DNA of 5,877 bases. Origin: Amphritea sp. Its GTDB lineage: Bacteria; Pseudomonadota; Gammaproteobacteria; Pseudomonadales; Balneatricaceae. Shown piece after piece: positions 1 to 5,877 of the stretch. The stretch covers positions 1 through 5,877 of the forward strand of contig JAGPUU010000165.1 of NCBI GenBank assembly GCA_018067325.1. Direction: 5' to 3'. The number at the start of each line of letters is the position of its first letter. Within the stretch, counting starts at the first letter, position 1. The notes beneath the pieces were generated by a model, which was given only the letters and a program-made list of their open reading frames with translations, made no database searches and was not told the origin of the DNA. Both the position numbers and the translations under genes were made by a program.

Positions 1-1
1 T

Positions 2-220
2 CAGGTAAAACTACGCAACCTGATACGTTTCCTTGAAGGTGGCGATAAGGCTAAGGTAACGCTTCGTTACCGCGGTCGTGAAATGGCACACCAGGAGTTA
101 GGCATGCAGTTATTAAACCGGATCGAAAAGGATCTGGAAGAACTGGGTGTCGTTGAGCAGCGTCCGAAAATGGAAGGCCGCCAACTGATTATGGTCATAG
201 CTCCGAAAAAGAAAAAGTAG
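2..220 (+). CDS. infC: Translation initiation factor IF-3, C-terminal part (5' end outside window)
   Basis: IF-3 binds the 30S subunit, keeps it apart from 50S and proofreads the initiator tRNA and start codon. The open frame begins at base 2 without a start and encodes 72 residues before TAG at 218-220. It opens with [20 protein letters not shown] and contains [15 protein letters not shown] and [15 protein letters not shown], which match the C-terminal 30S-binding domain of the E. coli protein (about 180 residues in all). About 60% of the gene is therefore missing upstream. The lysine-rich tail is typical. It lies upstream of rpmI and rplT, the standard infC-rpmI-rplT order. No frameshift or odd residue is visible in the part seen. 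Identification is by recalled similarity to E. coli IF-3. Confidence 0.97.
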   Translation, partial: QVKLRNLIRFLEGGDKAKVTLRYRGREMAHQELGMQLLNRIEKDLEELGVVEQRPKMEGRQLIMVIAPKKKK

Positions 221-234
221 TCTGACATAAGCGT

Positions 235-280
235 AAAACCCGTGCTGGCTCTTCATGAGGCAGATACGGGTTTTGTTGTT
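235..280 (+). terminator. Terminator-like hairpin between infC and rpmI
   Basis: AAAACCCGT (235-243) pairs perfectly with ACGGGTTTT (266-274). The stem continues inside with CTG (245-247) to CAG (261-263) and CTC (249-251) to GAG (257-259), leaving a TTCAT loop and small internal mismatches. A T-rich run (271-281, TTTT-G-TT-G-TTT) follows. This looks like an intrinsic terminator, probably partial, because rpmI and rplT downstream must still be expressed. In E. coli the same junction carries the L20-dependent translational operator for rpmI, so the structure could instead help in feedback control. Which of these it does cannot be told from sequence alone. Confidence 0.6.
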
Positions 281-323
281 TGCTCAGGTGAAAAATAATT
301 AATGAATGCGTGGGGATTTAGTA

Positions 324-518
324 ATGCCTAAAATGAAATCTTGCAGCGGTGCTGCAAAACGTTTTAAAAAGACTGCTAGCGGCTTTAAGCACAAGCAATC
401 TCACACAAGCCACATCCTGACTAAGAAGTCGACTAAGCGTAAGCGTCAGCTACGTCCGATGATGCAAATTGCAGCTTCAGACAAAGCACTTGTTAAACGC
501 ATGCTGCCTTATATCTAA
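324..518 (+). CDS. rpmI: 50S ribosomal protein L35
   Basis: A 64-residue, highly basic protein of the large ribosomal subunit, which contacts 23S rRNA. It begins [17 protein letters not shown] and holds the family signature [16 protein letters not shown], ending MLPYI. The E. coli protein has 65 residues and the same layout. The frame is open from an ATG at 306, but the family N-terminus (MPK) and a GGGGA Shine-Dalgarno at 312-316, 7 nt before the codon, fix the start at 324. It sits 40 nt upstream of rplT and is surely co-transcribed with it. In E. coli, rpmI translation is repressed by L20 and rplT is coupled to it. Compared with E. coli, the SCSGAA segment has a cysteine near the N-terminus and the middle is one residue shorter. 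Confidence 0.97.
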   Translation: MPKMKSCSGAAKRFKKTASGFKHKQSHTSHILTKKSTKRKRQLRPMMQIAASDKALVKRMLPYI

Positions 519-558
519 GTCGAATTATTTACAAAATCTAAGTTAGGAATAAAGAATT

Positions 559-912
559 ATGGCACGTGTAAAACGTGGTGTCATCGCACACCGTCGTCAC
601 AAGAAGATCCTGAAAAAAGCTAAAGGTTATTACGGAGCTCGTAGCCGTGTATTCCGCGTAGCAAAACAGGCAGTTATCAAAGCGGGTCAATATGCATACC
701 GCGACCGTCGTCAGCGTAAGCGTCAGTTCCGCGCGCTGTGGATTGCTCGTATCAATGCTGCTGCCCGTATCAATGGTTTGTCCTACAGCCGCTTTATTGC
801 TGGTCTGAAGAAAGCATCTATCGAGATCGATCGTAAGGTGCTGGCTGATCTGGCTGTTCACGAAGCGCAAGTTTTTGCTGCTATCGTTGAAAAAGCTAAA
901 GCTGCACTGTAA
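559..912 (+). CDS. rplT: 50S ribosomal protein L20
   Basis: A 117-residue 23S rRNA-binding protein needed early in 50S assembly; in E. coli it also represses its own operon. The first half is a long, very basic stretch ([20 protein letters not shown], then [17 protein letters not shown] and [14 protein letters not shown]), matching the extended helix that threads into rRNA. The second half (about residues 60-117, [19 protein letters not shown] and onward) is the globular RNA-binding domain. E. coli L20 has 118 residues; the last alanine is absent here. A TAGGA ribosome site lies at 544-548, 10 nt before the ATG. The gene follows rpmI by 40 nt. Its stop codon lies only 2 nt before the first strand of the candidate attenuator in front of pheS. 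Confidence 0.98.
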   Translation: MARVKRGVIAHRRHKKILKKAKGYYGARSRVFRVAKQAVIKAGQYAYRDRRQRKRQFRALWIARINAAARINGLSYSRFIAGLKKASIEIDRKVLADLAVHEAQVFAAIVEKAKAAL

Positions 913-914
913 GA

Positions 915-962
915 CACCCTTACCTTCTGGTAAGTATTGATCGTTGTGATAGGGGAAGGGTG
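915..962 (+). promoter_or_regulatory. Candidate antiterminator helix upstream of pheS
   Basis: CACCCTTACCTT (915-926) can pair with AGGGGAAGGGTG (951-962): 11 of 12 positions pair, one of them G-U, with an A922/G955 mismatch. The 3' strand takes up bases 951-958 of the terminator's 5' arm, so the two structures exclude each other. A smaller hairpin, CTTACC (919-924) with GGTAAG (929-934) and loop TTCT, would in turn block the antiterminator. This is a 1:2, 1:3, 3:4 arrangement like classic attenuators. The pairings are read directly from the sequence; a regulatory role is inferred. Confidence 0.45.
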
Positions 963-986
963 CAAACTCTTCCCCTATTTTTATTT
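949..986 (+). terminator. Intrinsic terminator (probable attenuator) before pheS
   Basis: ATAGGGGAAG (949-958) and CTTCCCCTAT (969-978) form a perfect 10-bp stem with a 10-nt loop, GGTGCAAACT. A T-rich run follows: TTTTT (978-982), A, TTT (984-986). It lies between rplT and pheS, and the pheS Shine-Dalgarno starts immediately after it. It would end rpmI-rplT transcripts, or a part of them, and so set how much pheST is made. In E. coli the same position holds the pheM leader attenuator, but no comparable phenylalanine-rich leader precedes this stem. Confidence 0.8.
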
Positions 987-996
987 GGAGCGGTAA

Positions 997-1980
<984 letters not shown>

Positions 1981-2056
1981 GTACTGGTTAACTGAGCTTG
2001 CAGTTGAGACGCATAAGACGTCGATGAATAGATAAGAATTTTTCGGAATCAGAATT

Positions 2057-4447
2057 ATGAAATTCAGTGAAAAGTGGTTACGTGAACTGGTAAATCCGGC
2101 GACTGATACACAAGGTATTGCCGATCAGATTACGATGGCGGGACTGGAAGTTGATGAAGTCCTTCCGGTGGCAGGTCAGTTCAGCGGTGTGGTGGTCGGT
2201 GAGATCCTCTCAGCTGAGCGGCATCCCAATGCTGACAAACTGCAAGTATGTCAGGTATCCGATGGCAGCGAGCAGTTTCAGGTGGTCTGTGGTGCACCAA
2301 ACGCCCGTGCGGGGCTGAAAACGGCCTTTGCTAAAGTCGGAGCAGTATTGAGTGCGCCTGACGGCGGTGACTTTAAAATTAAGAAGGCCAAGCTACGTCA
2401 GATTGAGTCTTTCGGTATGCTTTGTGCTGATGATGAGCTGGGTATCTCCGATGACCATGGCGGTATTATGGAGCTGGCAGCTAATGCACCAGTGGGTGCT
2501 GATCTGCGTGACTTTCTTCAGCTCGATGACTTTGTCATTGATGTTGACCTGACGCCTAACCGGGGTGATTGTCTGTCGATTGCGGGCTTGGCACGCGAAG
2601 TCGGCGTGTTGAACAAAGCGGCGGTGTCTTATGTCGACGTTGAGCCGGTTACACCGACTATCGATGATACTTTCCCGATTACGCTGGAAGATTCAGAAGG
2701 TTGTCCTCGTTATCAGGGCCGAGTGATCCGTAATGTGAATATGTCTGCTGAAACTCCACAGTGGATGGTTCAGAAACTGCAGCGTTGTGGTGTCCGTTCA
2801 ATCGATCCGGTTGTTGATGTAACCAACTACGTTCTGTTGGAACTAGGCCAGCCGCTGCATGCGTTTGACCTGGCTAAGCTAAGCGGTGGTATTGTTGTCC
2901 GCAAAGCGAAGCCTGCTGAGAAATTGGTTCTGCTGGATGGTAATGAAGTTGAGTTAAACGACAAGACCCTGATCATTGCTGATGCGGAGAAAGCCGTAGC
3001 GATGGCAGGAATTTTCGGTGGTGCTGAGACCGGCGTTACTGAAGACACTAAGGATATTTTCCTGGAGTGTGCTTACTTTAATCCGATCACTATTGCCGGT
3101 CGTGCACGTTCTTATGGGCTGCATACTGATGCCTCTCACCGTTACGAGCGTGGTGTTGATTGGCAACTGCAGGGCAGAGCTACTGAGCGCGCTACTCAGC
3201 TGTTGCTGGATATCGTTGGTGGTGAAGCGGGCCCTGTGGCTGAAGCGGTGGCTGAAGATAGCCTGCCTACAGCCTCAACGGTTACTTTGCGTCAGAGCAA
3301 AGTTAATCAAGTGCTTGCGTTTGCGATGCCTGCGGATGAGATTGAAGAGATTCTGACTCGTCTGGGTATGATTGTTGAGCAAGGCGCTGAGGGTGAATGG
3401 ACTGTTCAGGTACCTTCTTACCGTTTCGATATTAGTATTGAAATTGATCTGATCGAAGAGCTTGCACGGGTCTATGGTTATAACAATCTGCCCGTTAAAG
3501 TACCTACAGCTGAGTTGAATATGATTGCCCATGATGAGTCTAAAGTGACTCTCAAGAGCGTCCGCAATCAGTTGGTGGGGCGTGGATATCAGGAAGCGAT
3601 CACCTACAGCTTCATTGAAAAGGGTCTGGCGGCTCAGTTTGATGATAAGCATGAGGCTAAGGCGCTGGCTAATCCGATCTCTGCTGAGATGGCAGTGATG
3701 CGGACTAGCATCTGGCCTGGGTTGGTTAAAGCGTTGCAGTACAATCAGAATCGTCAGCAGCCGCGTGTACGTCTGTTTGAGACCGGTCAGCGCTTCCTGC
3801 CTGAAGGCGATGAGCTGATTCAGGAAAACGTCGTAGCGGGTCTTGTGTGCGGTCCTCGTCAAGCGGAAGGCTGGAGTGCAGATACTGCTGTTGTGGATTT
3901 CTACGACCTTAAAAGTGATGTGGAGACACTGCTTGAGCTGGGCGGATGTGCTGAGCAGTTTAGTTTTGTTTCTGAGCGACATGTGGCCTTGCATCCGGGG
4001 CAGTCTGCAGCAATTCAGCGTAACGGCAAAACTGTCGGTTATATGGGTGCTCTGCATCCTGAGCTGGTTAAGTCATTAGGACTGACCGGTCCGGTGTTCC
4101 TGTTCGAAATTGTTCAGGCTGTGTTGCTGGACGGTGAGTTGCCGCGCTTTAATAACTTGTCTAAATTCCCAGAGAGTCGTCGTGACCTGGCGTTGCTGGT
4201 TGATGAGAATGTCGCCTTTGCTGACATTCGTAATCTGGCGCTGCAGAAAGGTGGCGAATTCCTTAAAGCGGCTACATTGTTCGATGTTTATCAGGGTAAA
4301 GGCGTTGAACCTGGTCAAAAAAGCATCGCATTGGGCTTGACCTGGCAGCATCCTTCGCGCACTCTTAATGATGAAGAGATCAACGAAGTCATTGATTTTG
4401 TTGTGTCTGCGCTGAAAAATGAGTACGGTGCTACATTAAGAGAATAA
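2057..4447 (+). CDS. pheT: Phenylalanine--tRNA ligase beta subunit
   Basis: Beta subunit of phenylalanyl-tRNA synthetase, which binds tRNA and hydrolyses mischarged Tyr-tRNA-Phe. It has 796 residues (E. coli 795). It starts MKFSEKWLRELVNP. The EMAP-like tRNA-binding domain spans about 39-150 (HPNADKLQVCQV, VCGAPNARAGLKTAFAKVGAVL region, GISDDHGGI). The B3/B4 editing domain is about 210-400 and includes DVTNYVLLELGQPLHAFD (His268) and GLHTDASHRYERG (354-366). The B5 domain is about 405-480, followed by the catalytic-like core (YQEAITYSF, ISAEMAVMRTS, LHPGQSAAI). The C-terminal FDX-ACB anticodon-binding domain is about 703-796 (FPESRRDLALLV, LFDVYQGKG, SRTL). A weak GGAA at 2045-2048, 8 nt before the ATG, serves as ribosome site. 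The gap after pheS is 76 nt. ihfA follows after 18 nt. Confidence 0.98.
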   Translation: MKFSEKWLRELVNPATDTQGIADQITMAGLEVDEVLPVAGQFSGVVVGEILSAERHPNADKLQVCQVSDGSEQFQVVCGAPNARAGLKTAFAKVGAVLSAPDGGDFKIKKAKLRQIESFGMLCADDELGISDDHGGIMELAANAPVGADLRDFLQLDDFVIDVDLTPNRGDCLSIAGLAREVGVLNKAAVSYVDVEPVTPTIDDTFPITLEDSEGCPRYQGRVIRNVNMSAETPQWMVQKLQRCGVRSIDPVVDVTNYVLLELGQPLHAFDLAKLSGGIVVRKAKPAEKLVLLDGNEVELNDKTLIIADAEKAVAMAGIFGGAETGVTEDTKDIFLECAYFNPITIAGRARSYGLHTDASHRYERGVDWQLQGRATERATQLLLDIVGGEAGPVAEAVAEDSLPTASTVTLRQSKVNQVLAFAMPADEIEEILTRLGMIVEQGAEGEWTVQVPSYRFDISIEIDLIEELARVYGYNNLPVKVPTAELNMIAHDESKVTLKSVRNQLVGRGYQEAITYSFIEKGLAAQFDDKHEAKALANPISAEMAVMRTSIWPGLVKALQYNQNRQQPRVRLFETGQRFLPEGDELIQENVVAGLVCGPRQAEGWSADTAVVDFYDLKSDVETLLELGGCAEQFSFVSERHVALHPGQSAAIQRNGKTVGYMGALHPELVKSLGLTGPVFLFEIVQAVLLDGELPRFNNLSKFPESRRDLALLVDENVAFADIRNLALQKGGEFLKAATLFDVYQGKGVEPGQKSIALGLTWQHPSRTLNDEEINEVIDFVVSALKNEYGATLRE

Positions 4448-4465
4448 TCGACAGGGGTGTTTCTG

Positions 4466-4762
4466 ATGGGCTCTTTGACTAAAGCAGAAATGGCTGAGCG
4501 CCTGTATGAAGATCTGGGGCTCAATAAGCGGGAAGCAAAGGAGATGGTTGAAGCCTTCTTCGATGAGATTCGTATGAGCCTTGCCGAAAACGAGCAGGTA
4601 AAGCTCTCGGGTTTTGGTAATTTTGATCTGCGTGACAAACGTGAACGTCCGGGACGGAACCCTAAAACGGGGGAAGAGGTGCCAATCTCTGCTCGCCGGG
4701 TGGTGACCTTTCGTCCAGGTCAGAAGTTGAAAGAACGTGTAGAGGCTTATGAAGGAGACTGA
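4466..4762 (+). CDS. ihfA: Integration host factor alpha subunit
   Basis: IHF-alpha pairs with IHF-beta to bend DNA sharply at specific sites in replication, recombination, transcription and phage integration. The protein has 98 residues (E. coli 99) and begins [33 protein letters not shown] (residues 45-58) and [20 protein letters not shown] (61-80) form the beta-sheet saddle and arm; Pro66 is the arm-tip proline that intercalates between base pairs. [12 protein letters not shown] is the final helix. The frame is open from a GTG at 4457, but the AGGGG Shine-Dalgarno (4453-4457) and the family N-terminus place the start at the ATG at 4466. It lies downstream of pheT, as in E. coli. Its last 14 bases overlap the MerR gene, so the two are likely translationally coupled. 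Confidence 0.97.
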   Translation: MGSLTKAEMAERLYEDLGLNKREAKEMVEAFFDEIRMSLAENEQVKLSGFGNFDLRDKRERPGRNPKTGEEVPISARRVVTFRPGQKLKERVEAYEGD

Positions 4763-5111
4763 TCTAGTCTCGGATGATCTGCCCAGTATTCCTACAAAGC
4801 GCTACTTCACCATCGGTGAAGTAGCGCATTTGTGTGAGCTCAAGCCCCATGTGCTGCGGTATTGGGAGCAGGAGTTTGAGCAGATTAATCCGGTAAAGCG
4901 TAGTGGTCGACGCTACTATCAGCGTCAAGATGTACTGATTATCCGTCAGATTCAGGGTTTGCTGCATGACCAGGGTTATACCATCAGCGGTGCACGCCAG
5001 TGGCTGAGTGGTGATCAGGCGGTTGATGATACTGCCCGTTATAAGCAACTTCTGCGACAGACGATTACAGAGCTTGAAGATATTCGTAAGCTACTGAAAT
5101 CCGTGAAGTAA
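4749..5111 (+). CDS. MerR-family transcriptional regulator
   Basis: A 120-residue small MerR-type DNA-binding protein found just after ihfA, as I recall also in Pseudomonas. The winged helix-turn-helix runs from about residue 19 ([20 protein letters not shown]) through the wing ([14 protein letters not shown], 49-62) and second helix pair ([20 protein letters not shown], 65-84). Residues 94-120 ([12 protein letters not shown] to LLKSVK) form a short helix of the kind that makes the dimerising coiled coil. There is no C-terminal cysteine cluster or ligand domain, so no metal or drug sensor role can be proposed and its targets are unknown. The ATG at 4749 lies inside ihfA, with AGAGG only 3 nt upstream, suggesting coupled translation from ihfA. 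No other in-frame ATG, GTG or TTG lies before the conserved domain. A perfect hairpin sits over codons 17-27. Confidence 0.93.
   Translation: MKETDLVSDDLPSIPTKRYFTIGEVAHLCELKPHVLRYWEQEFEQINPVKRSGRRYYQRQDVLIIRQIQGLLHDQGYTISGARQWLSGDQAVDDTARYKQLLRQTITELEDIRKLLKSVK
4799..4827 (+). repeat. Perfect 13-bp inverted repeat inside the MerR gene
   Basis: GCGCTACTTCACC (4799-4811) and GGTGAAGTAGCGC (4815-4827) are exact reverse complements separated by ATC. They lie 36 nt after the ihfA stop and within the codons for [11 protein letters not shown]. As RNA this is a stable 13-bp hairpin with a 3-nt loop. No T-run follows, so it is not a standard intrinsic terminator. It may protect the 3' end of ihfA mRNA, slow translation or transcription of the MerR gene, or serve as a dimer-binding DNA site. 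The repeat is certain; the role is not known. Confidence 0.9.
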
Positions 5112-5127
5112 ATCTGTTAAAAAGTTC

Positions 5128-5197
5128 TTTTCAGATGTTCAGTGTTGGCGTAATATAGCCACCTCTGTTTGAGAGCTGAACTGTTTGAGTGTTTAGC
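5128..5197 (+). promoter_or_regulatory. Candidate promoters for tRNA-Pro
   Basis: Two weak sigma70-like pairs precede the tRNA. One is TTTTCA (5128-5133), a 17-bp spacer, then TAATAT (5151-5156). The other is TTGAGA (5169-5174), a 17-bp spacer, then TTTAGC (5192-5197). The second would start transcription only a few bases before the tRNA. The 96-nt gap after the MerR gene has no convincing terminator, so read-through from the operon could also supply the tRNA. Neither box pair is a strong match. Confidence 0.3.
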
Positions 5198-5207
5198 CTC
5201 TCATCGT

Positions 5208-5284
5208 CGGGACATAGCGCAGCCTGGTAGCGCACTACTCTGGGGGAGTAGGGGTCGTGGGTTCGAATCCCGCTGTCCCGACCA
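5208..5284 (+). tRNA. tRNA-Pro (anticodon GGG)
   Basis: A 77-nt tRNA with encoded CCA that decodes CCC and CCU. The acceptor stem is CGGGACA (5208-5214) with TGTCCCG (5274-5280), discriminator A5281 and CCA at 5282-5284. The D arm has GCGC/GCGC around AGCCTGGTA. The anticodon stem CTACT (5235-5239)/AGTAG (5247-5251) encloses the loop CTGGGGG, placing the anticodon GGG at 5242-5244 after T33. The T arm is GTGGG-TTCGAAT-CCCGC with one G-U pair. The first pair C1-G72 and discriminator A73 are hallmarks of bacterial tRNA-Pro. The whole resembles E. coli proL. The loop is G-rich, with G37 and G38 following the anticodon. Confidence 0.98.
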
Positions 5285-5292
5285 ATTATTTT

Positions 5293-5327
5293 AAAAAGCC
5301 TGCTATTTAGCAGGCTTTTTTGTTTTT
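5293..5327 (+). terminator. Intrinsic terminator after tRNA-Pro
   Basis: AAAAAGCCTGCT (5293-5304) and AGCAGGCTTTTT (5309-5320) form a perfect 12-bp stem with an ATTT loop, followed by further T-rich sequence (T5321, G, TTTTT at 5323-5327). It starts 9 nt after the CCA end, so it ends the tRNA transcript. The A-run on the 5' side makes it likely to work in both directions. Confidence 0.95.
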
Positions 5328-5363
5328 ATAGCTGTTTAGATAATCATTAGCATCTAGACCATG

Positions 5364-5385
5364 TGATTACTCTGATTACTATCAG
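5364..5385. repeat. Short tandem repeat and small inverted repeat in the gap after tRNA-Pro
   Basis: TGATTACTC (5364-5372) is followed directly by TGATTACTA (5373-5381), a 9-nt unit with 8 of 9 matching. CTGAT (5372-5376) and ATCAG (5381-5385) make an overlapping inverted repeat. They lie in the noncoding stretch 5328-5471, where I see no gene, RNA gene or further strong signal. The repeat is short enough to be chance. Confidence 0.4.
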
Positions 5386-5471
5386 GGCTTCGTTGTTGTG
5401 TTCGCCGCGACGGCTCTGAGAAATTAGTTAGTCTTGCTGATTTAAGCGTTCGCAGGCATTGCCCTGTATCA

Positions 5472-5501
5472 TTGACTCTCAAACCTCTCGCTTGCTAGTA
5501 T
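5472..5501 (+). promoter_or_regulatory. Sigma70-type promoter with extended -10
   Basis: TTGACT (5472-5477; 5 of 6 consensus) is followed by an 18-bp spacer and TAGTAT (5496-5501; 4 of 6). A TG at 5493-5494, one base before the -10 hexamer, gives an extended -10. Transcription would begin near 5508, giving a leader of about 25 nt that contains the AAGGA ribosome site of the gene at 5533. The downstream gene therefore has its own promoter, separate from the ribosomal-protein operon. Confidence 0.6.
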
Positions 5502-5532
5502 CCTGACAAAATCTATTGCTAAGGAAAGCGCT

Positions 5533-5877
5533 TTGATTAAACTTATACAAATAGTATGTCTCTTGTTGTTCGCCAGTTTCGTATCCGCAGATAAATTGGT
5601 TATTTCTCCTCGCTTGTATATTGATTTTCGTCCCCCTAATCTGATCTTTCATTCCGGAGAGACTCTTCTGGTTAAGTATGATGACTGGTCTTTTACGCAT
5701 GAAGATATTGATCCTAAAACTATTTATCAAGGAATAGATCTTTCTGGTTTGGAACATGATTATATCGAGAGTCTTTTTGTTCCAGAGATGAGGGAGGATT
5801 TTCCTTCTTGGTTAGCCGCGCTTTCTATGGAGCAAGCTGAGTCCTTCTATCATAAGGATGCTGAAATAAGTCAAAAA
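5533..5877 (+). CDS. Hypothetical exported protein (3' end outside window)
   Basis: An open frame of 115 codons continues past the window end without a stop. I do not recognise the family. The start is a TTG, supported by AAGGA at 5521-5525 seven bases upstream and by the protein it gives: MIKLIQIVCLLLFASFVSA, a signal peptide with one lysine, a hydrophobic core and a likely cleavage after Ala19, before DKLV. The visible mature part is rich in acidic and aromatic residues (LYIDFRPPNLIF, YDDWSFTHEDID, EDFPSWLA) and shows no repeat, further membrane segment or known motif. Cys9 lies inside the hydrophobic core, so a lipoprotein is unlikely. Hand counting gives about 38% GC over 5581-5877, against 52% in a sampled 60-nt stretch of pheT. 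With its place next to a tRNA, this may mark an accessory gene. Function unknown. Confidence 0.75.
   Translation, partial: MIKLIQIVCLLLFASFVSADKLVISPRLYIDFRPPNLIFHSGETLLVKYDDWSFTHEDIDPKTIYQGIDLSGLEHDYIESLFVPEMREDFPSWLAALSMEQAESFYHKDAEISQK

Noticed and set aside
271..300. Possible promoter for rpmI with AATAAT (294-299) as -10
   Set aside because: No acceptable -35 at 16-18 bp; the best TTG-type hexamer (273-278) gives a 15-bp spacer and only a 3 of 6 match. The AT-rich sequence after the hairpin explains the -10-like match.
3305..3317. AATCAAGTGCTTG, an exact match to the IHF consensus WATCAANNNNTTR, inside pheT upstream of ihfA
   Set aside because: It lies more than 1 kb from the ihfA start and the consensus is loose. 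One match in a window of this size is not significant, so autoregulation cannot be argued from it.
3275..4057. 260-codon open frame on the - strand within pheT
   Set aside because: It is fully antisense to pheT, whose translation matches the PheT family along its whole length. The reverse translation shows no domain and no ribosome site was apparent.
5112..5136. Imperfect stem ATCTG/CAGAT with inner AAAAG/CTTTT after the MerR gene
   Set aside because: It is AT-rich with a 3-nt bulge, a 2-nt apical loop and no T-run after it. Not supported as a terminator.
5363..5419. 18-codon frame from GTG 5363 (VITLITIRASLLCSPRRL)
   Set aside because: No ribosome site, no family resemblance and a length expected by chance.
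5479..5757. 92-codon open frame on the - strand at the right end
   Set aside because: It overlaps the + strand frame at 5533 and its promoter. The + frame has a Shine-Dalgarno, promoter and signal peptide, while the - frame has none of these features.

Overview
This window is the core translation operon of a gammaproteobacterium, followed by a tRNA gene and the start of a more AT-rich region. The gene order is infC (3' end), rpmI, rplT, pheS, pheT, ihfA, a MerR-type regulator gene, then tRNA-Pro(GGG). As I recall it, this order, including the MerR gene and the tRNA-Pro, matches Pseudomonas and relatives. The protein sequences are close to their Escherichia coli counterparts. Roughly balanced base composition suggests a marine Oceanospirillales/Pseudomonadales-type organism, but that is inference and the genus cannot be fixed from this sequence.

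Region by region: 2-220 encodes the last 72 residues of initiation factor IF-3. Positions 235-280 hold a terminator-like hairpin before rpmI (L35, 324-518) and rplT (L20, 559-912). An 84-nt gap follows with a strong intrinsic-terminator hairpin and a competing upstream helix, the layout of a transcription attenuator in front of pheS (997-1980). The gap from pheS to pheT (2057-4447) is 76 nt. ihfA (4466-4762) starts 18 nt after pheT and overlaps the MerR gene (4749-5111) by 14 nt. The MerR gene contains a perfect 13-bp inverted repeat early in its coding sequence. tRNA-Pro(GGG) lies at 5208-5284 and has its own terminator. After a gap of about 250 nt with a good sigma70-type promoter, a gene with a TTG start and a signal peptide begins at 5533 and runs off the window.

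The genes work together in translation: start-codon selection (IF-3), 50S assembly (L35, L20), phenylalanine charging (PheS and PheT form one alpha2beta2 enzyme) and proline decoding (tRNA). IHF-alpha is a nucleoid protein carried on the same transcript. I see no undescribed multi-gene system. The unexplained signals are RNA structures at the gene junctions (infC/rpmI, rplT/pheS, ihfA/merR) and the unidentified exported protein beside the tRNA. All coding regions found are on the + strand.
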